Assembly: GCF_037152535.1 (NCBI RefSeq) | Contig: NZ_JBBCMA010000001.1 | Location: forward strand, 2,232,001 to 2,296,000 | DNA from: Leclercia sp. AS011 | GTDB taxonomy: Bacteria > Pseudomonadota > Gammaproteobacteria > Enterobacterales > Enterobacteriaceae | Direction of reading: 5' to 3' | Length of the DNA stretch: 64,000 nucleotides | Part shown: one piece after another, positions 58,206 to 64,000 of the stretch | Layout of the letters: every line of letters starts with the position of its first letter | How positions within the stretch are numbered: position 1 is the stretch's first letter | The notes under the pieces: model-generated | What the model was told of the DNA's origin: nothing | The model's input: only the letters and a program-made list of their open reading frames with translations | Databases searched by the model: none | Translations under genes and position numbers: made by a program

Positions 58206-59579
58206 ATGCTAACGTTTATCGAGCTCCTGATCGGGGTAGTAGTTATTGTCGGCGTCGCGCGCTACATCATCAAAGGCTACTCCGCGACCGGCGTGCTGTT
58301 TGTCGGCGGTCTTGTCCTGCTGATCGTCAGCGCCCTGATGGGCCATAAGGTGCTGCCGTCCAGCGCCACCAGCACCGGTTACACCGCAACCGACATTGTC
58401 GAGTACATCAAAATCCTGCTGATGAGCCGCGGTGGCGATCTGGGGATGATGATCATGATGCTCTGCGGGTTTGCGGCCTACATGACCCATATCGGTGCCA
58501 ACGATATGGTGGTCAAGCTGGCCTCGAAGCCGCTGAGCTATATCAACTCCCCTTACCTGCTGATGATTGCCGCCTACTTCGTGGCCTGTCTGATGTCGCT
58601 GGCCGTCTCCTCGGCAACCGGCCTGGGCGTGCTGCTGATGGCTACCCTGTTCCCGGTGATGGTCAACGTGGGGATCAGCCGCGGCGCGGCGGCGGCAATC
58701 TGCGCCTCCCCGGCAGCGATTATTCTCTCCCCGACCTCCGGTGACGTGGTGCTGGCTGCCAAAGCCGCCGAGATGCCGCTGATCGACTTCGCCTTCAAAA
58801 CCACCCTGCCGATCTCCATTGCCGCCATTATCGGCATGGCGATTGCGCACTTCTTCTGGCAGCGCTACCTGGATAAAAAAGAGAACATCTCCCACGAGCG
58901 ACTCGACGTCAGCGAAATCACCACCACCGCGCCATCGTTCTACGCCATCCTGCCGTTTACGCCGATCGTCGGCGTGCTGATTTTTGACGGCAAATGGGGG
59001 CCGGAGCTGCATATCATCACCATCCTGGTGCTCTGCATGCTGCTGGCGGCGGTGCTGGAGTTTGTGCGCGGCTTCAATACCCAGAAGGTCTTTAGCGGTC
59101 TGGAAGTGGCCTATCGTGGGATGGCGGATGCCTTCGCCAGCGTGGTGATGCTGCTGGTGGCAGCCGGGGTCTTTGCCCAGGGGCTGAGCACTATCGGCTT
59201 TATCCAGAGCCTGATCTCCATCGCCACCTCGTTCGGTTCCGCGAGCATTATCCTGATGCTGGTGCTGGTCGTGCTGACCATGCTGGCGGCGATGACCACC
59301 GGTTCCGGTAACGCGCCTTTCTATGCCTTCGTGGAGATGATCCCGAAACTGGCGCACTCCTCCGGGATCAACCCGGCCTACCTCACCATCCCAATGCTGC
59401 AGGCCTCCAACCTGGGCCGGACCATCTCCCCGGTCTCCGGCGTGGTCGTCGCCGTCGCCGGGATGGCGAAAATCTCGCCTTTCGAAGTGGTAAAACGCAC
59501 CTCGGTGCCGGTTCTGGTTGGGCTGGTCATTGTCATTATCGCTACGGAAGTTCTGGTGCCAGGCGCCGCCCTGAACTAA
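58206..59579 (+). CDS. dcuC: Anaerobic C4-dicarboxylate transporter DcuC
   Basis: DcuC exports succinate and exchanges C4-dicarboxylates during anaerobic growth. From ATG 58206 it has 457 residues (E. coli 461) and about 12 hydrophobic segments. Conserved stretches include GGDLGMMIMMLCGFAAYMTH and TTGSGNAPFYAFVEMIPKLA. The open frame extends 16 codons upstream without similarity. It is flanked by silS and rna; in K-12 the cit and dpi genes separate dcuC from rna. Confidence 0.97.
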   Translation: MLTFIELLIGVVVIVGVARYIIKGYSATGVLFVGGLVLLIVSALMGHKVLPSSATSTGYTATDIVEYIKILLMSRGGDLGMMIMMLCGFAAYMTHIGANDMVVKLASKPLSYINSPYLLMIAAYFVACLMSLAVSSATGLGVLLMATLFPVMVNVGISRGAAAAICASPAAIILSPTSGDVVLAAKAAEMPLIDFAFKTTLPISIAAIIGMAIAHFFWQRYLDKKENISHERLDVSEITTTAPSFYAILPFTPIVGVLIFDGKWGPELHIITILVLCMLLAAVLEFVRGFNTQKVFSGLEVAYRGMADAFASVVMLLVAAGVFAQGLSTIGFIQSLISIATSFGSASIILMLVLVVLTMLAAMTTGSGNAPFYAFVEMIPKLAHSSGINPAYLTIPMLQASNLGRTISPVSGVVVAVAGMAKISPFEVVKRTSVPVLVGLVIVIIATEVLVPGAALN

Positions 59580-59593
59580 GCGCACCTGGAGCA

Positions 59594-59617
59594 TAAAGCG
59601 CCTGCGGGCGCTTTTTG
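59594..59617 (+). terminator. Terminator of dcuC
   Basis: A stem AAGCGCC / GGCGCTT with a 4-nt loop followed by a T-run, 16 nt after the dcuC stop. Confidence 0.9.
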
Positions 59618-59667
59618 TGCTTTAATAACTCCCAGCAATATATTGCTTTCAACCATCAGGAATTGAC

Positions 59668-60477
59668 ATGTTCAGAAAGGATTTCGTTTTCGCTATCAGC
59701 GCAACCGCAGCAGCACTGTGCGCACTCCCGGCGCAGGCAGCACCGCTTCAGGCGACGCAGTACGCGGATTTTGATCGCTACGTGCTGGCGCTCTCATGGC
59801 AGTCTGGCTTTTGCCAGAGCCTGCATGACCGCAACCGCGCGGCGCCCGATGAGTGTCGCCTGCAAAAAGAGCGAGACGACAAAACCACGATCCTCACCGT
59901 TCATGGCCTGTGGCCGGGCTTACCGAAATCCATCGCCGCACGGGGTGTCGACGACCGCCGCTGGATGCGCTATGGCTGCGCGACCCGCCCGATCCCCAAC
60001 ATGCCGGAGGTGAAAGCGGGCCGGAAATGTGACGCCGCAGAGACCGGATTATCGCTGACCGGGGCTGCGAAGCTGAATGAGGTGATGCCGGGCGCGGGCG
60101 GCAACTCCTGCCTGGAGCGTTACGAATATGCCAAACACGGGGTCTGTTTCGGTTTCGATCCTGATGCTTATTTCGGCACCATGGTGCGGATGAATCAGGA
60201 AGTGAAGGCCAGCCCGCTGGGGCAGTTCCTGGCGGCAAACTACGGCCAATCCGTCACCCGCAGCGCGTTCGATGCCGCGGTCGCTAAAAGCTGGGGCCCG
60301 CAGACGGTCAAAGCCGTTAAGCTCAGCTGCAGCGGCAACCCGGCCTATCTCACCGAAGTGCAGCTCACGCTGACCGCCGCCAGCATTAATGCCCCGCTGA
60401 CGGCCTCTTCATTTATGGCCCAACCGCACCCGGGTAACTGCGGGAAGCAGTTTGTCATCGATAAAATCGGTTACTGA
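59668..60477 (+). CDS. rna: Ribonuclease I (RNase T2 family)
   Basis: A periplasmic nonspecific RNase of 269 residues (E. coli 268), with a signal peptide (about 1-24, cleavage after AQA). The two T2 catalytic segments are intact: CAS1 TVHGLWPG with its His near residue 78 and CAS2 YEYAKHGVCF with Glu, Lys and His near residues 152-157. Eight or more cysteines support the family disulfides. The end overlaps the convergent flavin-reductase gene by 7 bp. Confidence 0.96.
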   Translation: MFRKDFVFAISATAAALCALPAQAAPLQATQYADFDRYVLALSWQSGFCQSLHDRNRAAPDECRLQKERDDKTTILTVHGLWPGLPKSIAARGVDDRRWMRYGCATRPIPNMPEVKAGRKCDAAETGLSLTGAAKLNEVMPGAGGNSCLERYEYAKHGVCFGFDPDAYFGTMVRMNQEVKASPLGQFLAANYGQSVTRSAFDAAVAKSWGPQTVKAVKLSCSGNPAYLTEVQLTLTAASINAPLTASSFMAQPHPGNCGKQFVIDKIGY

Positions 60478-61100
60478 CCGCTCGCTTTTCTGGCGTCCGG
60501 ACGCACCAGGTCAAAACGTTGCTCCTCCCCGATGGCGAAGTATGCCGTCGGGCCACCGGCACGCAGTACCGGCTGCGCTTTGGCCGTCTGATAGATCCCC
60601 TCGTGCAGCAGGCTTTCGTCGATATGGATCCCGACCACTTCCCCCAGCACCAGCCAGGTGTCGATCTCCGCGCCGTTTGCCGCCGTCAGCTGGATGCACT
60701 GGGACAGGCGACATTCAAAGTTGACAGGGCTTTCCGCGACCCGCGGCACTTTCACTATCCGGCTTTCCGCTTTGCTCAGCCCGGCACGTAAAAACTCATC
60801 TTCGCCGTGCGGCAGGCTGGCGGAGGTTTCATTCATGGCGCTGGCCAGCCCGCGGGTGGTGAGATTCCAGACAAACTCCCCGGTCTCAACGATATTGCGC
60901 ACGCTGTCTTTCCAGCCAGAGCTGGCAAAGCCGATGATCGGCGGATGGTAGTTAAAGCAGTTGAAGAAGCTGTACGGGGCCAGATTCGGGCGGCCTTCAG
61001 TATCGCAGGAGGCAATCCAGCCGATCGGGCGGGGTCCAACAATGGCGTTTAACGGGTCGTGCGGCAGGCCGTGTCCCTGGGAAGGTTGGTAAAAGTACAT
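60471..61100 (-). CDS. Flavin reductase-like (FMN-binding split-barrel) protein
   Basis: A 209-residue protein from ATG 61100 (MYFYQPSQGHGLPHDPLNAI). The motif GPRPIGWIAS followed by NLAPYSFFN is the signature of the DIM6/NTAB flavin reductase-like family, which binds FMN in a split barrel. The later part (ESPVNFECRL, WLVLGEVVGIHI) fits the same fold. The 24 codons upstream of this ATG show no similarity and are excluded. Substrate is unknown; related proteins are oxidoreductases that reduce or store free flavin. It is convergent with rna and divergent from rnk. I do not know a K-12 gene at this position. Confidence 0.85.
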   Translation of the reverse strand: MYFYQPSQGHGLPHDPLNAIVGPRPIGWIASCDTEGRPNLAPYSFFNCFNYHPPIIGFASSGWKDSVRNIVETGEFVWNLTTRGLASAMNETSASLPHGEDEFLRAGLSKAESRIVKVPRVAESPVNFECRLSQCIQLTAANGAEIDTWLVLGEVVGIHIDESLLHEGIYQTAKAQPVLRAGGPTAYFAIGEEQRFDLVRPDARKASGQ

Positions 61101-61140
61101 AGCGCTCTCTGGGAAAATCAGGAATAAAGACCGGCAGGCA

Positions 61141-61196
61141 CGGATTACGCTTCGCTCATCCCCCTGCCCCAAGGGGATCAGCGTAACGCAATCCGT
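61141..61196. repeat. 56-bp imperfect palindromic element
   Basis: The left arm CGGATTACGCTTCGCTCATC pairs with the right arm ending AGCGTAACGCAATCCG, with ATCCCC / GGGGAT at the apex; about 19 of 23 positions are complementary. It looks like a degenerate enterobacterial intergenic repeat. It lies in the flavin-reductase/rnk divergent gap. Confidence 0.7.
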
Positions 61197-61217
61197 AGAA
61201 AAGTAAGACTGAATTTC

Positions 61218-61430
61218 GTGCTACAGTCTTCGTTGTTCTGCTGTTATGGGTGTGTCACGCTACATAACCTGCGCCTTAGAAGGATAATCCAGATTTCAGA
61301 AGAATCACCTTTTTTGGCTGAATTTCATACTAACGACCCAGTTACCGCCGTTGTACTACATCCACGCCGTGAATGTGACATTCATCACTTCAAACCGGGG
61401 CAGAGACTCAGTATTATCAGACAGAGTTGA
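61218..61430 (+). CDS. Possible leader ORF upstream of rnk
   Basis: An open frame of up to 70 codons (GTG at 61218, with later non-ATG starts possible near 61284-61314) stops at TGA 61428-61430, directly against the stem of the terminator at 61431. The second half (FLAEFHTNDPVTAVVLHPRR, DIHHFKPGQRL) looks protein-like rather than random. I do not recognise a family and no ATG start exists. It may be a regulatory leader peptide or chance. Confidence 0.3.
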   Translation: MLQSSLFCCYGCVTLHNLRLRRIIQISEESPFLAEFHTNDPVTAVVLHPRRECDIHHFKPGQRLSIIRQS

Positions 61431-61463
61431 ACCCTCGCTACCGGATGGCGAGGGTTTTCTTTT
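61371..61463 (+). promoter_or_regulatory. rnk leader with intrinsic terminator (attenuator)
   Basis: A terminator hairpin ACCCTCGC / GCGAGGGT (61431-61455) followed by TTTTCTTTT lies about 50 nt upstream of the rnk ATG. A small upstream hairpin GAATG-TGA-CATTC is at 61371-61383. A terminator-bearing rnk leader has been catalogued in Gammaproteobacteria as a candidate attenuator; this region matches that description by position and layout. Confidence 0.65.
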
Positions 61464-61510
61464 GGCATCTCTTCTGCGGTTGTCGCAGCATTAACGACAT
61501 GGAGTAAATA

Positions 61511-61921
61511 ATGTCCAGACCCACCATTATCATTAACGAACTCGATGCTGAGCGTATCGACCGCCTGCTGGAGCAACCGGCCTTTGCCTCACTGCCCGTC
61601 GCCGCTGCGCTGAACGACGAACTGGATCGCGCGCAGATGTGCACGCCGCAGGACATGCCCGCTGACGTGGTGACCATGAACAGTCAGGTGAAGTTTCGCG
61701 ATCTGGCTACCGGTGAAGTGCGTACCCGCACGCTGGTCTATCCGGCGAACATGACCGACAGCAGCACTCAGCTGTCTGTGCTGGCACCGGTAGGGGCAGC
61801 TTTAATTGGTCTGCGTACTGGCGATACCATCCACTGGGAACTGCCGGGCGGTACCGCCACACATCTGGAAGTGCTGGAACTTATCTGGCAGCCTGAGGCG
61901 GCGGGCGAATACCTGCGCTGA
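61511..61921 (+). CDS. rnk: Regulator of nucleoside diphosphate kinase, Rnk
   Basis: A 136-residue GreA/GreB-related protein, the same length as E. coli Rnk. A short N-terminal coiled coil (about residues 1-45, too short to reach the RNA polymerase active site) precedes the Gre C-terminal FKBP-like domain (about 52-130, [18 protein letters not shown] and [19 protein letters not shown]). It binds RNA polymerase in the secondary channel region. GGAGTAAATA precedes the ATG. A terminator upstream suggests attenuation control. Confidence 0.96.
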   Translation: MSRPTIIINELDAERIDRLLEQPAFASLPVAAALNDELDRAQMCTPQDMPADVVTMNSQVKFRDLATGEVRTRTLVYPANMTDSSTQLSVLAPVGAALIGLRTGDTIHWELPGGTATHLEVLELIWQPEAAGEYLR

Positions 61922-61993
61922 TCCCCATCTGAATAAGCGTTAATCCGCTTTGCCCAGAGGATGCCAGGGCATCCTCTTTCCGCCCTTCCGCCA

Positions 61994-63232
61994 TCAGATC
62001 ACGCCGCCCGGCATAGGGTTGACCAGCCCGGTTACCCGCTCTTTTGCCACTTCCGCGCTTTGTGCCCCGGGCACCAGAATGATTTTCCGACAATCCTCCT
62101 GCCGCTTCTCAAAGATCTCGTAGCCGCGGGCCGCCTCTTCAAACGGCATATAGTGGGTGACGATCTCCTCGGGTTTAAGCAGCCCCTGTTCGACTAACGG
62201 CAACAGCTCTCCCAGCCAGGCGTGGACGTTGGTCTGCCCCATTTTAAAGGTCAGCCCTTTGTCGAAGGCATCGCCAAACAGGAAACCGTGAATAAAGCCG
62301 GCATAGACGCCCGGCACGCTGACGATCCCCCCGCGCCGAACCGCAGCGATACACTGCCGCAGCGCTTTACCGCTGCTGCCCTCAAGCTTGAGGTTAGTCA
62401 GCACCGTTTCGGTGGTACTCCCTTTGGCCTCAAAGCCGACCGCATCAATGACCGCATCTACCCCGCGCTGGCCCCGGGTCTGCTCAATGATTTTTTCAGC
62501 GGCATCGTCGTCGCGGTCAAAGTTAATCGGGATCGCGCCGTACCTGTCCTGGGCGAACCGCAGCCGGTAGTCGTGATGATCGACGATAAATATCTGCTCG
62601 GCCCCGAGGTAACGTGCGCAGGCCACGGTCAGAAGCCCTACCGGCCCGGCACCGAACACCGCCACGCTACTGCCCTGAGTAATCTGGGCATTTTTGGCGG
62701 CCTGCCAGGCGGTGGGCAGAATATCCGAGAGGAACAGGGCTTTATCGTCTGACAGCAGCGACGGCACTTTGAAGGGCCCGACGTTACCTTTTGGCACGCG
62801 GACATATTCCGCCTGCCCGCCGGGCACGCCGCCGTAAAGATGGCTGTAGCCGAAGAGCGCCGCCGGAGGTGGGATCTGTTTTTTATTCAGGGTCGCGCCC
62901 CGTCCGCTGTTGGTATTTTCGCAGGCGGCGTACTGTTCCATGCGGCAGAAAAAGCAGTCGCCGCAGGCAATGACGAAGGGGATCACCACCCGGTCGCCCT
63001 TGGTGACGTTTTTCACCTCTCGCCCGGTCTCCACCACTTCACCCATAAACTCATGGCCGAAGATATCACCATGTTCCACCTTCGGTATCTTCCCGCGATA
63101 GAGATGCAGATCGGAACCGCAGATCGCGGTGGCGGTGATGCGCAGAATGATATCGTCAGCTTGCTCAATGGCCGGATCGGGTACTGTTTCAACTTTAACG
63201 TTATGGGGTCCGTGATACGTCAATGCTTTCAT
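61994..63232 (-). CDS. ybdR: Zinc-dependent alcohol dehydrogenase-like protein YbdR
   Basis: A 412-residue medium-chain dehydrogenase, the same length as E. coli YbdR. The catalytic zinc ligands lie in [11 protein letters not shown] (Cys38) and GHEFMGE (His/Glu near 60); the structural zinc loop has [17 protein letters not shown] (about 91-107). The Rossmann motif GAGPVGLL is near residue 195. Similarity is to glutathione-independent formaldehyde dehydrogenase-type enzymes, but the substrate is unknown. It is convergent with rnk and divergent from uspG. Confidence 0.95.
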   Translation of the reverse strand: MKALTYHGPHNVKVETVPDPAIEQADDIILRITATAICGSDLHLYRGKIPKVEHGDIFGHEFMGEVVETGREVKNVTKGDRVVIPFVIACGDCFFCRMEQYAACENTNSGRGATLNKKQIPPPAALFGYSHLYGGVPGGQAEYVRVPKGNVGPFKVPSLLSDDKALFLSDILPTAWQAAKNAQITQGSSVAVFGAGPVGLLTVACARYLGAEQIFIVDHHDYRLRFAQDRYGAIPINFDRDDDAAEKIIEQTRGQRGVDAVIDAVGFEAKGSTTETVLTNLKLEGSSGKALRQCIAAVRRGGIVSVPGVYAGFIHGFLFGDAFDKGLTFKMGQTNVHAWLGELLPLVEQGLLKPEEIVTHYMPFEEAARGYEIFEKRQEDCRKIILVPGAQSAEVAKERVTGLVNPMPGGVI

Positions 63233-63435
63233 TCGACCTCCGGATGCAGAGAAAAAAATGTGGGATTACCTTAAAAGGGTAGCCATCAGCGGGGATATAC
63301 CGGGAAATTGCGCGGCTTTGAGATTAATCCTGGTTGTAAAGCGGGGCGATATTAAAAAGTGTCAGCGAGCTATCAGAATCTGATTATATTTTGTGTTTGA
63401 ATGGATTAAGCGTAAATACACAGGGAGAAACGGTT

Positions 63436-63864
63436 ATGTACCAGACGATTATTATGCCGGTGGATGTTTTTGAGATGGAGTTGAGCGACAAGGCGATTCG
63501 CCACGCTGAATTCCTGGCGCAGCAGGATGGCATTATTCACTTACTGCATGTTTTACCCGGCTCCTCCAGCTTCGGGCTGCATCGCTTCGCCGCCGATATG
63601 CGCCGCTTTGAGGAGCATATCCAGAACGAGGCACAAACCCGCCTGAAGACAATGGTTAGCCATTTCAGCATCGACCCGTCGCGGATCAGGACCCATGTCT
63701 GCTTTGGCAACGTGCGCGACGTGGTCAACGAGGTAGCCCACGAGCTAAAAGCCGATATCGTGGTGATCGGGTCGCGTAACCCGTCGATCTCCACCCACCT
63801 GCTGGGCTCGAACGCCTCCAGCGTGATAGGCCACGCCAGGATCCCGGTGCTGGTGGTGAGATAA
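63436..63864 (+). CDS. uspG: Universal stress protein UspG (UP12)
   Basis: A 142-residue cytosolic universal stress protein. The ATP-binding signature G-2x-G-9x-G(S/T) appears as [20 protein letters not shown] near residues 114-133; the family start [20 protein letters not shown] is intact. The ATG at 63436 follows AGGGAGAAACGG; the open frame extends 15 codons upstream without similarity. E. coli UspG autophosphorylates and is linked to stress and motility or adhesion traits. It lies next to ahpF as in E. coli. Confidence 0.96.
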   Translation: MYQTIIMPVDVFEMELSDKAIRHAEFLAQQDGIIHLLHVLPGSSSFGLHRFAADMRRFEEHIQNEAQTRLKTMVSHFSIDPSRIRTHVCFGNVRDVVNEVAHELKADIVVIGSRNPSISTHLLGSNASSVIGHARIPVLVVR

Positions 63865-63898
63865 AAAAAAGAGGCTACCGTCAGGTAGCCTCTTTTGC
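63864..63898. terminator. Bidirectional terminator between uspG and ahpF
   Basis: A 9-bp stem GAGGCTACC / GGTAGCCTC with a GTCA loop, eight A residues before and a T-run after, between convergent genes. Confidence 0.95.
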
Positions 63899-63921
63899 TT
63901 TGCAGGTGCAGTCTTACGTTC

Positions 63922-64000
63922 TTATGCTGTTTTGGTACGAATCAGATGATCAAAGGCGCTCAGGGAGGCTTTCGCCCCTTCGCCGGTGGCAATGATGATC
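63922..64000 (-). CDS. ahpF: Alkyl hydroperoxide reductase subunit F, C-terminal end (continues beyond window)
   Basis: The minus-strand frame from the window edge ends with IIIATGEGAKASLSAF and DHLIRTKTA before the stop at 63922-63924. This is the E. coli AhpF C-terminus almost unchanged. AhpF is the FAD/NADH-dependent disulfide reductase that recycles the peroxiredoxin AhpC. Only 25 complete codons are visible. Confidence 0.93.
   Translation of the reverse strand, partial: IIIATGEGAKASLSAFDHLIRTKTA

Noticed and set aside
58209-59594. 461-codon open frame opposite dcuC
   Set aside because: His/Gln/Asp-rich antisense of a membrane protein gene; a known artefact of hydrophobic codon use.

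Overview
The window is chromosomal DNA of a gammaproteobacterium of the family Enterobacteriaceae. Almost every gene is a close, full-length counterpart of an Escherichia coli K-12 gene, and the gene order (ybfE-fldA-fur ... glnS-nagEBACD-asnB-tRNA array-miaB-ybeZYX-lnt-gltIJKL-rihA ... leuS-mrdAB-dacA-lipBA-cspE-pagP-dcuC-rna-rnk-ybdR-uspG-ahpF) follows the K-12 map read in reverse complement. The protein sequences differ from E. coli at a level that fits an Enterobacter/Leclercia/Kluyvera-like genus; I cannot name the species. GC is moderately high in the core and visibly lower in two inserted blocks.

Layout. 1-1.7 kb: end of ybfE, flavodoxin fldA, and fur with its uof leader cistron. 1.8-12.3 kb: a chitin/GlcNAc regulon with chitoporin chiPQ (NagC operators and a ChiX-pairing site), glnS, the GlcNAc PTS nagE, and divergent nagBACD with NagC and CRP sites. 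12.5-15.1 kb: asnB and a seven-tRNA operon (Met-Leu-Gln-Gln-Met-Gln-Gln). 15.2-22.2 kb: ubiF, miaB and the ybeZ-ybeY-ybeX-lnt operon with a sigma-32-like promoter. 22.2-26.8 kb: the Glu/Asp ABC transporter gltIJKL behind a near-consensus sigma-54 promoter, with an SroC-type 3' UTR RNA after gltI, then rihA.

27.1-30.7 kb is the first accessory block: a two-partner secretion pair, an ShlB/CdiB-type outer-membrane transporter and a short 600-residue TpsA exoprotein, in the rihA-ybeL interval that holds other genes in K-12. 30.7-46.4 kb returns to conserved housekeeping genes: ybeL, leuS-lptE-holA-nadD (no cobC follows), rsfS-rlmH-mrdA-mrdB-rlpA (ribosome silencing, rRNA methylation, elongasome), dacA, ybeD, and lipoate synthesis lipB/lipA with the LysR gene ybeF. 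46.4-49.2 kb: tatE, an intact amidase ybeM, crcB, an unlisted 28-codon membrane mini-ORF, cspE and pagP.

49.5-58.0 kb is the second accessory block: a Cu(I)/Ag(I) efflux cluster (C-F-B-A on the minus strand, R-S on the plus strand, with a CusR/SilR dyad between them). As I recall the reference proteins, it resembles the Sil silver-resistance proteins more than chromosomal E. coli Cus, but no silE or silP is present. It lies between pagP and dcuC. 58.2-64 kb: dcuC, RNase I, a flavin-reductase-like gene, rnk behind a terminator-containing leader, the zinc dehydrogenase ybdR, uspG and the 3' end of ahpF. The cit/dpi citrate-fermentation genes that separate rna from dcuC in K-12 are absent.

No CRISPR array, prophage or intact insertion sequence was seen. 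No completely new multi-gene system was found. The most notable items are the compact TPS locus, the reduced sil-type cluster, the rnk leader ORF that stops at its terminator, and the mini-ORF beside cspE.
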